DNA from: Saccharomonospora cyanea NA-134
GTDB taxonomy: Bacteria > Actinomycetota > Actinomycetes > Mycobacteriales > Pseudonocardiaceae
Length of the DNA stretch: 64,000 nucleotides
Direction: 5' to 3'
Assembly (NCBI RefSeq): GCF_000244975.1
Contig: NZ_CM001440.1
Location: 2,154,325-2,218,324, forward strand
The position numbers and the translations under genes were made by a program. A model generated the notes under the pieces. The model was not told where the DNA came from. It made no database searches and worked only from the letters and a program-made list of their open reading frames with translations. Below are positions 28,383 through 37,030 of this stretch, in pieces (the stretch's first letter is position 1; each line of letters starts with the position of its first letter).

Positions 28383-28970
28383 CTACGGGCGCCGGCTGAG
28401 CAGCGCGTCGAGAGGGAGCCGCCCACGCGGCACCGTGCTCACGCCCCGCGGCGGAGCACCCTCGTGCCGGTACCCCAGCGCGAGCACGTGTCGGGGCAGC
28501 CAAGCCCGGGACAGGCCCAGGGCCTTCCTCGCCTCATCGAGGTTGCTCGAGGGGTAGAGCGTTGCGGGACAGGACCCGAGACCGTGCGCGGCCGCAGCGA
28601 GCACGATCGTCTGCGTCACGCGACCGACATCGAACTCCGTGTCGGCGAACCCGTTGTCCTCAGACGCGATCGCGAGAGCCACGGGCGCCCGCGCGAGGAA
28701 CTGGGCGTATGCACCAAGGCGCGACAGGTGCTCCAGCGTGCCCCGGTCTCGTACCTCGACGAAGCGCCACGGCTGCCGGTTGCGCGCGGATCCGGTCCGA
28801 CGGGCGATGTCGACGAGGCGAGCCACCGTCGCTGAGGAGACGGTCCGCTGCGGATCGAATCGACGCACGGCCGGCTGGGCGACGAGCGCGGCCAGGCACG
28901 CGGCGTCGGCATCGCGCGGCTCCTGACCGGGCCACTCGGCCGCGGATCCCCGCTCGCGGCTGGCGGTCAT
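28383..28970 (-). CDS. Nitroreductase family protein
   Basis: A 195-residue FMN-dependent nitroreductase-like protein. Family features are the N-terminal VRRFDPQRTVSS, the RRTGSARNRQPWRFVEVRD FMN-binding segment, and the C-terminal HGLGSCPATLYPSSNL. Members use NAD(P)H and FMN to reduce nitro groups or quinones in the cytoplasm. The ATG start (MTASRERGSA) overlaps the stop of the upstream nucleotidyltransferase (ATGA), so the two form an operon. A longer in-frame reading upstream runs through that neighbour and is rejected. Confidence 0.88.
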   Translation of the reverse strand: MTASRERGSAAEWPGQEPRDADAACLAALVAQPAVRRFDPQRTVSSATVARLVDIARRTGSARNRQPWRFVEVRDRGTLEHLSRLGAYAQFLARAPVALAIASEDNGFADTEFDVGRVTQTIVLAAAAHGLGSCPATLYPSSNLDEARKALGLSRAWLPRHVLALGYRHEGAPPRGVSTVPRGRLPLDALLSRRP

Positions 28971-29755
28971 GCCGCGTCCGTCCCGCCGGCTATCCGAGCG
29001 GTCGCGCTCTCCAGGCGGGCGCGGGCAAGGGCGCCGGCGCGCGCGACGGCCTCCGCCAGCGCGTCGTCGCCTGCCGCCGCGATCACCGCGTCGATCTCCT
29101 GCAGGCCGGCCGCATGCAGGAGCCTCTTGTCGTTCGTCGTCCATGTGCCCTCCGCGGCGAGGACAGCATGGGCAAACTGGCATGCGGCGATCGCGATCGA
29201 TCCGACGCACTGGGTAACCATGCCGCGGGGGGCGTGATTCGCCGCGGCGTAGCCGAGGGTGAGCTCCGCCATCTGCGACCACCGCGCCGCCGCGGAACGA
29301 CGCAGCGCGGCGGGGTAGTCGTCGACGGCCGGCACCTCCCCGCGCAGCGTCCGCCCCAGGGCGAGCTCCGCGACGATCAGGTAGGTCGGGATGCCCGCGA
29401 GGTGGAACATCAGGGGCTCGACATCGAACTCGCCACGCTGGGCCCGCGCGATCTCCGCTTCGGCCACATCGAGGTCGCGGTAGTGCACGTCGACCCTGCG
29501 TCCCTCGATGGTGAGCCAGGCTCCCCCGTTGAACACGCCTCCGCCCCACCCGCCGATGGCGGACACCTCGCCTTCCCATCCGATGGCGCGCAGGTGGTCG
29601 GGATCGAACGCGCCTCGGTAGTAGATCGCGAGATCCCAGTCGCTGTCGGCTCCGGCGGTACCCTGAGCGCGCGAGCCGCCGAGCGCGACGCCCTCGACAG
29701 CCGGCAGAGCCGCAAGAGCGTCCGCGACGCCGTTCAGGAATGTGTCGTCGGTCAT
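28967..29755 (-). CDS. Nucleotidyltransferase domain protein
   Basis: A 262-residue protein with a Pol-beta-like nucleotidyltransferase fold. The signature GGSRAQGTAGADSDWDL (26-42) gives the GS motif and the two metal-binding aspartates (Asp39, Asp41); a third acidic residue is in RRVDVHYRDLDV. The helical C-terminal part resembles substrate-binding domains of aminoglycoside-modifying or MNT-like enzymes. Target is unknown. The stop overlaps the nitroreductase start, so the pair is co-transcribed. The start ATG is preceded by GAGAGAGAA at a usual distance. Confidence 0.87.
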   Translation of the reverse strand: MTDDTFLNGVADALAALPAVEGVALGGSRAQGTAGADSDWDLAIYYRGAFDPDHLRAIGWEGEVSAIGGWGGGVFNGGAWLTIEGRRVDVHYRDLDVAEAEIARAQRGEFDVEPLMFHLAGIPTYLIVAELALGRTLRGEVPAVDDYPAALRRSAAARWSQMAELTLGYAAANHAPRGMVTQCVGSIAIAACQFAHAVLAAEGTWTTNDKRLLHAAGLQEIDAVIAAAGDDALAEAVARAGALARARLESATARIAGGTDAA

Positions 29756-29823
29756 CTTCTCTCTCCTTCGCTCGTTCGCACCCGCTCGTGCTCTGTATCA
29801 CATGGGTAGGAGGCGACTTCGGG

Positions 29824-31350
29824 TCATCCGCGGGACCCGATTGAACGTCGCCGAAGTGCGAAGGCCAGCAGGACGCCCGCGAGCAGGCACACACCGGCAC
29901 CGATCAGCGAGGCGGTGACGACGCCGTCCCCGTAGGCCGCGATCACCGCCTGCAGCATCTCTGCGTCGCCCCGAAAGACCTCCATGCCGCCGGCGACCGT
30001 CTCGAACGCGCGGGGCTCCGACGGCGCGAGTTCCTGCATGACGCGGGTGTACACCGTCGCCGCCGCCGTCCCGAGAATCGCGATTCCCATCGCGCCACCG
30101 AGTTCGGTGCTGCTCTCAGCCAGGCCGGACGCACTGCCCGTGCGGGCCTGCGGGGCCTCCGAGAGGATGAGGGTGCTTGCCGTCGGGGTGGCGAGACCGG
30201 CGCCGGTCGTGATCACGAGGTAGCCGAAGAGGAACGTCCAAAGTGTACCCGGCACCCCCCACCAGGCCACGACGCAGAACCCGACTCCGGCGATCACCAC
30301 GCCGGCAACCAGGATCGCGGCACGGGGGAAGCGGAGCGGAATCGCTGCGGCCATACCGGCACCGAGGAGCGTGCCGGCGAACGCGGGGAGGGCCCACATC
30401 GCGGCCTGCAGCGCACTGAACGAGTGGGTCGTCTGCACGAAAGTGAACGCGAGGGAGCCGAGACCGGTGAGGGCCAATGCGATCGCCGCGTTGGCTGCCA
30501 CCGCGGAGCTGAAGCGCCTGTTGCGGAACAGCGATGCGTCGAGCAGCGGGTAGGCGATGCGGCGATGGCGCAGGACGTAGGCGGTGACCCCGATCGCAGC
30601 GATCACGGCGGCGGCCGCGGATGCGGCGCCGGGCCCCGCAGAGACGGTGTGCTTCACGGCGAACGCCGCCGCGACGATGCTCACCGTCACGAGCGCGGCT
30701 CCTGGCAGATCGTACGGATGCGGCGTGGCGCTGCGAGACTCCAGGAGCAACCACGGCGCTGCCAAGACCAGCACCAGCATCACGGGCACGTTCACCAGGA
30801 AGACCGATCCCCACCAGAAGTGTTCCAGCAGTACCCCGCCCACGATGGGTCCCAGCACCGACCCGCCGGCGAACGCCACCGTCCACGCAGACACCGCGAT
30901 GCCTCGCTGTCGCTCTGCCGTGAACATGTCTCGGATCAACGCCAACGTCGAGGGGGCGAGCGTGGCTCCGCCGACGGCGAGGACCGCTCTTGCGACGATG
31001 AGGATCTCCGCCGTCGGCGCGAAGGCCAGGAATGCGGAAGCGATGCCGAACAGGACCGCGCCGATGATGAGCAGCCGCCGTCGCCCGATCCGATCGCCGA
31101 GGCCTCCCATCGGCAGCAGCAGACCCGCGATCACAAAGCCGTAGATGTCCATCGCCCACACCATCTGCGAAGCAGTGGGCTCCAGTGCGACGGATATCTC
31201 CGGTGCGGCCACGAACAGGATCGAGATGTCCATGGAGACCAACAGGGCGGGCAGAAGTAGCAGCACGAGACCCACCCACGTCCTCGCGGTGGCAGGTGCA
31301 TGGGGCGGGGATGTGGAGGACACGTTCTCACTTTTCGTTCGTATGTCCAT
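29824..31350 (-). CDS. MFS drug efflux transporter, DHA2 (14-TM) family
   Basis: A 508-residue inner-membrane proton antiporter of the QacA/SmvA/LfrA kind. Transmembrane segments start at VGLVLLLLPALLVSMDISIL. The DHA signatures are MGGLGDRIGRRRLLI (motif A) and FAGGSVLGPIVGGVL (motif C). It expels cationic drugs or dyes; exact substrates cannot be read. It is transcribed divergently from a TetR-family gene 32 bases away, the standard arrangement of a repressed efflux pump. Confidence 0.92.
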   Translation of the reverse strand: MDIRTKSENVSSTSPPHAPATARTWVGLVLLLLPALLVSMDISILFVAAPEISVALEPTASQMVWAMDIYGFVIAGLLLPMGGLGDRIGRRRLLIIGAVLFGIASAFLAFAPTAEILIVARAVLAVGGATLAPSTLALIRDMFTAERQRGIAVSAWTVAFAGGSVLGPIVGGVLLEHFWWGSVFLVNVPVMLVLVLAAPWLLLESRSATPHPYDLPGAALVTVSIVAAAFAVKHTVSAGPGAASAAAAVIAAIGVTAYVLRHRRIAYPLLDASLFRNRRFSSAVAANAAIALALTGLGSLAFTFVQTTHSFSALQAAMWALPAFAGTLLGAGMAAAIPLRFPRAAILVAGVVIAGVGFCVVAWWGVPGTLWTFLFGYLVITTGAGLATPTASTLILSEAPQARTGSASGLAESSTELGGAMGIAILGTAAATVYTRVMQELAPSEPRAFETVAGGMEVFRGDAEMLQAVIAAYGDGVVTASLIGAGVCLLAGVLLAFALRRRSIGSRG

Positions 31351-31356
31351 TCAATT

Positions 31357-31376
31357 TGACGTACGTACGATAGCAT
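31357..31376. promoter_or_regulatory. Operator/promoter between efflux pump and TetR gene
   Basis: The 32-base divergent gap holds the palindrome CGTACGTACG (31360-31369), a fitting TetR-family operator. TAGCAT (31371-31376) lies six bases before the GTG of the regulator and could be a -10 box of a leaderless mRNA. Both assignments are by position only. Confidence 0.5.
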
Positions 31377-31382
31377 GGCGTC

Positions 31383-31970
31383 GTGAGCCAACGTGAGGAC
31401 CTGCTAAAAGCCGCGAAGCACTGCATCGTCGAGAAGGGATACCACCGCACCACCGCGCGCGACATCGCGACGGCGGCCGGGTCGCACCTCGCGTCGATCG
31501 GGTACCACTTCGGATCAAAGGACGCACTGATGAACCTCGCGGCGATCGAGGCTCAGAGCGAATGGGGCGACCTCATTACGGATGCCGTGCAGAACGCGCA
31601 GGCAGCCAGCTCGTCGGAGCGGCTCGCCATCGCCCTCCGCGCACTGCTGTCGTCGATGCCTGAGCGCCGGGAGCTGCTCGTCGCGAGCGTCCAGGCTTTC
31701 GCACACGCCGCCTTCGCGGAGGATATCCGCGAATCGCTGGCGTACGCGACGGCCGAGGCTCGACGGGAGCTGGCCGGACTCGTGCTGGACGGGGCCGGCC
31801 CGAAGGCGGCGGGGGAACGAGGGGAAGCGGTGGGCAGCGTTGTCCACGCGCTCGTCGTCGGCCTCGCGATGCAGGCGCTCCTGGACCCGGATTCGCTTCC
31901 GCCCCAGGAGGAGATCACGGCCGCGCTTGCTACCGTCGGCACATCCACAACCTCCGAGGAGAGCCGATGA
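31383..31970 (+). CDS. TetR/AcrR family transcriptional regulator
   Basis: A 195-residue repressor. The N-terminal HTH is classical: EDLLKAAKHCIVEKGYHRTT followed by RDIATAAGSHLASIGYHFGSK (about 5-50). The C-terminal ligand-binding domain is helical and resembles TetR_C family members that sense drugs. The GTG start at 31383 may coincide with the transcription start. It is divergent from the DHA2 pump, which it probably represses, and its stop overlaps the next gene (ATGA). Confidence 0.93.
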   Translation: MSQREDLLKAAKHCIVEKGYHRTTARDIATAAGSHLASIGYHFGSKDALMNLAAIEAQSEWGDLITDAVQNAQAASSSERLAIALRALLSSMPERRELLVASVQAFAHAAFAEDIRESLAYATAEARRELAGLVLDGAGPKAAGERGEAVGSVVHALVVGLAMQALLDPDSLPPQEEITAALATVGTSTTSEESR

Positions 31971-32524
31971 CACACAACCGCACCTGGCGTGGTCGTTCCT
32001 TCCTGGCCATGAGCCTGGACGGATTCATTGCCCGACCGGATGGGGATGTGAGGTGGCTCGAGAGTCTGCCGACGGACAGAGGCCACGTCACGACGAGCGC
32101 AGCGAACCCCGCGCTTGTGTGGGAGACGTTCTTCCCCGACATCGACACTCTTGTGATGGGGCGAGGTACGTACGAGAAGGTCTTGACCTTCGGCGACTGG
32201 CCCTTCCCCGGCCTGACGACGCTGGTGCTCAGCAGTGCCCTCGACACCGACGACGGCAACATCGAGCTGGTCCGGACCGTCGACGAGGCGACCAACCGGC
32301 TGTCCGCTCGGGGTGCGAGCGAGGTCTATGTCGACGGGGGTGTGACCATCCGGTCCTTCCTGCGTCAGGGGCTGATCGACGAGCTGACGGTGTCGATCGC
32401 GCCGGTGATCCTTGGTGACGGCCTGCCCCTCTTCGGGGAGGGCACACCAGAACGCTCGCTGCGCGTGCGCGGATCGCACGTGACGGACGAGGGCCTCGTC
32501 CGCATCACCTACGACCTCGTCTAA
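31967..32524 (+). CDS. Dihydrofolate reductase family protein (RibD C-terminal type)
   Basis: A 185-residue protein of the RibD_C/DHFR superfamily (PF01872-like). Motifs are FLAMSLDGFIARPDGDVRWL at the N-terminus, DTLVMGRGTYEKVL (NADPH region), and VYVDGGVTIRSFLRQGLIDE with APVILGDGLPLF at the C-terminus. Members are NADPH-dependent reductases; most stand-alone YyaP/YwjB-like proteins lack a known substrate. Its ATG overlaps the TetR stop, so the regulator and enzyme are co-translated. Confidence 0.9.
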   Translation: MTHNRTWRGRSFLAMSLDGFIARPDGDVRWLESLPTDRGHVTTSAANPALVWETFFPDIDTLVMGRGTYEKVLTFGDWPFPGLTTLVLSSALDTDDGNIELVRTVDEATNRLSARGASEVYVDGGVTIRSFLRQGLIDELTVSIAPVILGDGLPLFGEGTPERSLRVRGSHVTDEGLVRITYDLV

Positions 32525-32826
32525 GACCGAGCGCGCGTACGAGCTGGCTTGAGCGTAACCCTGCGTCGGGCAGGCGGCCCAGTCGGGCCAACGGCGAGGA
32601 AGCCACGAAGACGATCGTGAGCAGGGGTCTGCTGAACGAATAGGTGACAGTTTCGGTTAGGTGTGATGTCCGGGGACGTTGTTTCCCGACGCGGGGTTGA
32701 GCTTGTGATCCGTCCACATCACCACCGCGGGAACCATGGCGTACCGACGCTCCCGCGACGACAATCCCTGAGACCGCGCCACCGAAAACGTTGCCGTAGC
32801 GGCCGGCTCATCGACTACCGCGGATA
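32525..32826. other. Intergenic stretch, no gene supported
   Basis: About 300 bases between the DHFR-like gene and a degraded minus-strand gene. A short plus-strand frame and a minus-strand frame across it show no recognisable domain. It may contain residues of a lost gene. Confidence 0.4.
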
Positions 32827-33242
32827 TCACAGCGAGCCCGGCAGGACGATATCGATCTCTGAAGGGCGGACCTCCTACAGCGACATAGCGCCGACGAAGT
32901 CGCCGGGTTCGACGACCCAGCCCTCTCTCACGGCGACCGTCGGCTTGAGGCGAACGCGGTACAGGTAGAACTGCCTGTTGTGATCGGCCTGACCATCGAT
33001 GCGCCACAGCATGTTGTGGATCGCAGCCTCGTACGTGCCGGCGTGGAGAGCTTTCGCTCGCTGACGCTCGGTCCAAGCGGCGACCCGTTGGTCTCCACCC
33101 ATCCGCAACCGGGTCTCGGCGGTCAGCCCGACGGCTGGGTCGGCTCCCATCGGTCGGTCCAGTCCAGACCGACGAGGAATCGTTGAGCGCAGCCCCCGCA
33201 CAGCATGTGCCGGTCACGCGAGAAGTCGATCTGCCGTTCCAT
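32827..33242 (-). pseudogene. Broken hypothetical gene (frameshift and internal stop)
   Basis: The ATG at 33242 opens MERQIDFSRDRHMLCGGCAQ and a coding-like segment that ends at a stop near 33125. A coding-like continuation is in another frame (RQRAKALHAGTYEAAIHNML, RIDGQADHNRQFYLYRVRL). A TAG at 32875-32877 interrupts it, but reading through gives EVRPSEIDIVLPGSL and a stop at 32827. The parent is an unrecognised small protein with a CGGC pair. The start, one frameshift and one nonsense codon are seen directly; that the pieces form one ancestral gene is inferred. Confidence 0.55.
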
Positions 33243-33334
33243 GGCTCCATTCTCCGGCGCGGCAGGCGGGTTCGACTCGCGTCTGGCACGTGTCCGTGTC
33301 GCGCCACCGTTCGGCGTGAACGGGTATTGAATTA

Positions 33335-33755
33335 CTAGTCGACAGCGTCGTCCGGGTCATCGACAGGTTCGTACGCAACCTTGCCCAGGGGCGGGATCTC
33401 GCCATCGTCGAGCGCCCGCACAGCGAGGATGTTCGCGGTCGGGTAGTAGTCGCCGAAACCTGGTCCGAGGAAGACGCAGGGCTCGCTGATGACGACCTCG
33501 TGGCGTCGCGCGATCCGCTGCTGCGCCGTCGAGGTCTGTCGGCTCAGGTTCGGGCGCTCCGGGATAGTGCACGGTCCCGACCCGTCCCTGCCACTGGCCG
33601 TCGACGTTGTGCTCCGGTCGGCCATCACCGGAAATCCGCATCCGCCGCACACAGCCGTCGGGATCGCGCAGGTCGACGAGGTGCCGGGTGCCATGCACGG
33701 TCGTGATCTCCCACACCCGGCCTGGAGTGAGTGGGACGCGTTGCCTCGTCGTCAT
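33335..33755 (-). pseudogene. Broken hypothetical gene (frameshift)
   Basis: The ATG at 33755 begins MTTRQRVPLTPGRVWEITTV, followed by HLVDLRDPDGCVRRMRISGD, coding-like for about 65 codons. Near 33540 the plausible protein moves to another frame: HEVVISEPCVFLGPGFGDYY, then NILAVRALDDGEIPPLGKVA, ending at 33335. No family is recognised. Together with the preceding broken gene on the same strand it suggests decay of a small operon inside the acquired region. Confidence 0.55.
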
Positions 33756-33952
33756 GGCTTCGTTCTCCCCGCCGAGACCGCGTGCGTCGTCTCGGAGCAG
33801 ACATGATCCTCTCACCGAGTCCGGCTCACCCAAGTGCACAGAGCTCATCCAGCGAGCCGTAGACGGCGCAGGGCGAACACCTGGCTGGCGAAGAGGGCGA
33901 TGTGGACGGCGACCCGACGCTCAAGCTCGCTCCTGCGTAGCGATGACAGTTC

Positions 33953-34879
33953 CTACCCGCTCGTCGCCAGGCTCGCGCGTTCGAGGAGCTCGGCGAGGGC
34001 GAAGAGCGCCGGACTTGAGTGGTCGGTGCGCCAGACGAGCCCGAGCTGGCTGGTGGCCTCAAGGCCGCGGACAGGGAGGTAGCGCAGATCGCTGCGTTCG
34101 TGGTGTTCGGCCAGAGGGCGGCAGGCGAGCATGGCGTACCGGCCGGAGGCGGCCAGGGTGATGCCCTGCTGGATGGTGGTGATGCCCGCGGTGGACAGGA
34201 TCGGGACTCCGCCGGGCGTGACGGGCGGGGTGCGGGCGGCCTTCCAGTAGTCGGGGGCGTCGCCGGTGCGGTGCAGCAGATCGAGTTCGGCGAGGTCCTC
34301 GACGTCGAGGGCGTCCCGGTTGGCCAGCGGGTGCTCGGCGCTGAGCATGACGAACTGGTCCTGGGCGGGAAACCGGAACCCGACCGTCAGTTCGGGTTCG
34401 TGGACGGGAAGCTCGACGATCACGGCGTCGACCTCGCCGCCCAGCACGGCGGCGAAGGGCGAGCCGAGCGGCAGGTCGTGGGTGTGCACGGCCACGCCGT
34501 GCTGGTCGTGCAGGGCGCGGAAGGTGGCGGTGATCTCCTCGTAGACCATGCCGGTGAACCCGATCCGCAGCTCTTCCAGGGCTCCGCGCATCGCCCGTTC
34601 CCGGGCGCGGTCGAAGGTGCGCAGCAGACCCCGGTAGGCGGGGCGGACCTCCTTGACGAACTGCGCGCCGACCCGGGTCAGGGAGACTCTGCGGCTGGTG
34701 CGGGCGACGAGCCGGGCCCCGACCCGTGATTCGAGGGTGGCGATGAGCTGGCTGACCCGTGACTGCGAGAGTCCGAGCCGCTCGGCGGTGCGCCCGAAGT
34801 GCAGCTCTTCGGCCAGGGTGATCAGGCACTCGATCTGCTGCAGATGCGCTTGGTGCATCGTGGTCAGCCCTGCGCTCAT
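33953..34879 (-). CDS. LysR family transcriptional regulator
   Basis: A 308-residue LTTR. The winged HTH (about 15-75) reads CLITLAEELHFGRTAERLGL and SQSRVSQLIATLESRVGARL. The substrate-binding domain (about 100-300) has the type 2 periplasmic fold pattern IGFTGMVYEEITATFRALHD. ATG at 34879 is given; ATG at 34858 (MHQAHLQQ) is possible. It is divergent from an MFS transporter, with a perfect palindrome between them, and most likely controls that pump in response to an unknown effector. Confidence 0.92.
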   Translation of the reverse strand: MSAGLTTMHQAHLQQIECLITLAEELHFGRTAERLGLSQSRVSQLIATLESRVGARLVARTSRRVSLTRVGAQFVKEVRPAYRGLLRTFDRARERAMRGALEELRIGFTGMVYEEITATFRALHDQHGVAVHTHDLPLGSPFAAVLGGEVDAVIVELPVHEPELTVGFRFPAQDQFVMLSAEHPLANRDALDVEDLAELDLLHRTGDAPDYWKAARTPPVTPGGVPILSTAGITTIQQGITLAASGRYAMLACRPLAEHHERSDLRYLPVRGLEATSQLGLVWRTDHSSPALFALAELLERASLATSG

Positions 34880-34899
34880 GACCCATGAGCCTACCAGCC

Positions 34900-34924
34900 G
34901 ATCGATGAGCCAAGCTCATCGATC
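34900..34924. promoter_or_regulatory. Palindromic LysR operator
   Basis: GATCGATGAGC (34900-34910) and GCTCATCGATC (34914-34924) form a perfect 11-base inverted repeat with a 3-base spacer, in the divergent region between the LysR gene and the MFS gene. A further CATGAGC half-site lies near 34884-34890. Likely the binding site of the adjacent regulator. Confidence 0.75.
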
Positions 34925-34976
34925 GATGAGGAGATCGGCGTTGTTCCCGCCCCTTGCAGACGATGGAGTGGAGGGC

Positions 34977-36191
34977 ATGAGCTGTTCTGTGACTTCCCCC
35001 GATGCGATCCGTGGCGAGCGGACCTCCCTGCACCAGTGGGTCGCCGTCGGCGTGCTCACGCTGGCGACGTTCCTGGTCGTGACCTCCGAGATGCTGCCGG
35101 TCGGTGTGCTCACCCCGATGGCTGAGGGGCTCGGCATCTCCGCGGGGGCGACCGGGACGAGCCTGACGATCACCGGCCTGGTCTCGGCAGTCACCGCCCC
35201 CGTGGTGCCCCGCCTGCTCGGGAACCTCGACCGCCGCGTCGTGCTCGCTGTCGCGATGGTGGTGCTCGCGATCGGCAACGGGCTCACGATGATCGCCGGC
35301 GGCTTCGGCATGCTCGTGGTCTCGCGTGTCATCCTCGGCGTCGGCATGGGAGTCGTGTGGGGGATGGCCTCGGCGGTCGCGACCCGGCTCGTCGCGCCCC
35401 GCAGCATCGCCCTGGCGGTGTCGTTCGCCGTCAGCGGGGTGGCGTCGGCCTCGGTGCTCGGTGTGCCGCTGGGCACCTTCGTCGGCAACGCCTTCGGCTG
35501 GCGGGCCGCCTTCGGCTCCCTCGCGGCCATCGCGCTGGTCGCCGCGGCAGCCCTGCTGCTCGCGCTGCCGGTCCTGCGCCGTCCCGAGGCGACGGACAAT
35601 CGCGTGGAGACCGGGCAGCGGGCCTCGCTGGCGCGGCCAGCGGTCATCACCGGACTGACCGTCGTCGTGCTGCTGGTCACCGCCCACTTCGCCGCGTACA
35701 CCTACGTGCGGCCCGCGCTCGAGGAGCTGCCGCGGATGTCGGCGAACGCGATCGCACTGCTGCTTCTGCTCTACGGGGTCTTCGGGCTGATCGGCAACTT
35801 CGCCGCCGGAGCCGCCGCTGGCCGCAAGCCGCGCCTGACGGTGCTGCTGCTCGCGGCAGGAATCAGCCTCGCCCTGGCGATCCTCGCCGTCTTCGGCACC
35901 AGCGCCCTGGTCGCGGGGCTCGCGATCGCTGTGTGGGGCGTAGCCTATGGCGGGCTCTCGGTGGGTGCGCAGCTGTGGATGACCACCGCCGCCCCGGACA
36001 GGGTCGAGCACGTCACCGGCCTCTACGTCGGCGTGTTCACGGGCTCCATCGCCCTCGGTGCGTTCGCCGGCGGTCTCGTGGTCGAAGGGGCGGGCATCGT
36101 GCCGCTGCTGTGGACGGCCGCCGCCGTGGCGCTGGCCTCGCTGCTGGTCGGCCTCGTCGGGCCCGGGCCGAAGCGGGGCCTGCGTGTCTGA
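34977..36191 (+). CDS. MFS transporter, DHA1 (AraJ/Bcr-like) family
   Basis: A 404-residue membrane transporter with about 12 hydrophobic helices. N-terminal helix QWVAVGVLTLATFLVVTSEM is followed by LPVGVLTPMAEGLGISAGA, typical of AraJ/YdhP-like sugar or drug exporters, and the C-terminal half ends in LLWTAAAVALASLLVGLV. The ATG at 34977 follows GGAGTGGAGGG; longer in-frame readings would run into the LysR gene. Under control of the divergent LysR regulator. Substrate unknown. Confidence 0.9.
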   Translation: MSCSVTSPDAIRGERTSLHQWVAVGVLTLATFLVVTSEMLPVGVLTPMAEGLGISAGATGTSLTITGLVSAVTAPVVPRLLGNLDRRVVLAVAMVVLAIGNGLTMIAGGFGMLVVSRVILGVGMGVVWGMASAVATRLVAPRSIALAVSFAVSGVASASVLGVPLGTFVGNAFGWRAAFGSLAAIALVAAAALLLALPVLRRPEATDNRVETGQRASLARPAVITGLTVVVLLVTAHFAAYTYVRPALEELPRMSANAIALLLLLYGVFGLIGNFAAGAAAGRKPRLTVLLLAAGISLALAILAVFGTSALVAGLAIAVWGVAYGGLSVGAQLWMTTAAPDRVEHVTGLYVGVFTGSIALGAFAGGLVVEGAGIVPLLWTAAAVALASLLVGLVGPGPKRGLRV

Positions 36192-36273
36192 GGCCGGCGA
36201 GATCGTCAGTCCGGTGCCGTGCCTACGGTCCATGCGTCGCGGTGCCGAACGGGTTGTCGATGACCCACAGAGA

Positions 36274-36783
36274 TCAAGGTGTGAGGAGGATCTTCCCTGC
36301 TGGGCGACCGGTGAGACTCAGCCGCAGGGCGTCGGCTGCTCGCGCCAGGGGGGATGTCTCGCCGATCTTGACAGTGAGCCCGCCTCGCGCGGCGATCGCG
36401 ACGGTCTGCTCCAGTTCATCGTCGGGGTGCCGCACCCACGGAATGCTGGCGGCGCGGGAGTGCTCGTCGCCCTACGCCGTCACCGCACGGCCACCCTCAA
36501 CGAGCACGGCCCGGGTCGCGGCGACGAGTCCGTTCCCATAGGGGACGGGGATCGTCCCCTATGGGAACGCAGGTACGAGTGGTTGTGGGCAGAGGCCGTG
36601 CCGATGACGCGGGGACCCCGGTCGAGAGCAATCCGCACGGTCGCGGACCCGACATTCCCCGCAGCTCCGTGCACGAGCAGCGTGTCGGCGCTCGTGATCG
36701 CAAGGTTCTGCACCATCGAGAACCCGCGGCCTTCGCGGCCACGGGTTCTCGTGTCGACGGTCGTAGCACCATCGGATAATCGA
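36274..36783 (-). pseudogene. NADP-dependent zinc-type oxidoreductase, fragment with frameshift and stop
   Basis: Minus-strand remnant of a quinone oxidoreductase/alcohol dehydrogenase. It keeps the NADP motif LLVHGAAGNVGSATVRIALD, then RVIGTASAHNHSYLRS. A perfect palindrome (36531-36569) shifts the frame. Afterwards VPYGNGLVAATRAVLVEGGR resumes in another frame, a TAG replaces a tyrosine-like codon before GDEHSRAASIPWVRHPDDEL, and the end LTVKIGETSPLARAADALRL is intact to a stop at 36274. The N-terminal third is missing. The gene cannot make an active enzyme. Confidence 0.8.
36531..36569. repeat. Perfect 16-bp inverted repeat inside the oxidoreductase pseudogene
   Basis: CGTTCCCATAGGGGAC and GTCCCCTATGGGAACG surround a 7-base loop. 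One arm fits the expected coding sequence (VPYGN) while the other does not, so the repeat looks like a quasi-palindrome converted to a perfect one, which also caused the frameshift. It can form a cruciform or strong RNA hairpin. Confidence 0.85.
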
Positions 36784-37030
36784 TCATGCGACGCTCTTGC
36801 ATGCCTCCAACTGTGCGGCGTGAGGTGCCTTGTCCGCCGCAGCCCGCGTCGCGATCCACCCGGTGAGCGCCGGCGCGAGCACGGCGGGGGCCAGCGCCCA
36901 TGCGGCGAGGTCGGCCGCCCCGATTCCGGCGGTGAGCAGCGCGCCCCGAGTGCTGCGCCGACGGCGGAGCCGAGGTACATCGCGGCCATCTGGAAAGCGA
37001 TGATCGACATCGCCTGTGCAGGGCGGTCGA
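36784..37030 (-). pseudogene. MFS transporter C-terminal fragment
   Basis: A short minus-strand remnant. RPAQAMSIIAFQMAAMYLGS followed by AVGAALGA in one frame and LTAGIGAADLAAWALAPAVL in another match the last helices of a DHA1-type MFS transporter. A frameshift lies near 36955. It is joined on both sides to unrelated fragments, so it is recombination debris and not a working gene. Confidence 0.6.

Noticed and set aside
34059-36233. A 724-residue minus-strand open frame across the LysR and MFS genes
   Set aside because: It is antisense to the MFS gene and in the wrong frame for LysR; low-complexity Arg/Gly/His/Glu repeats.
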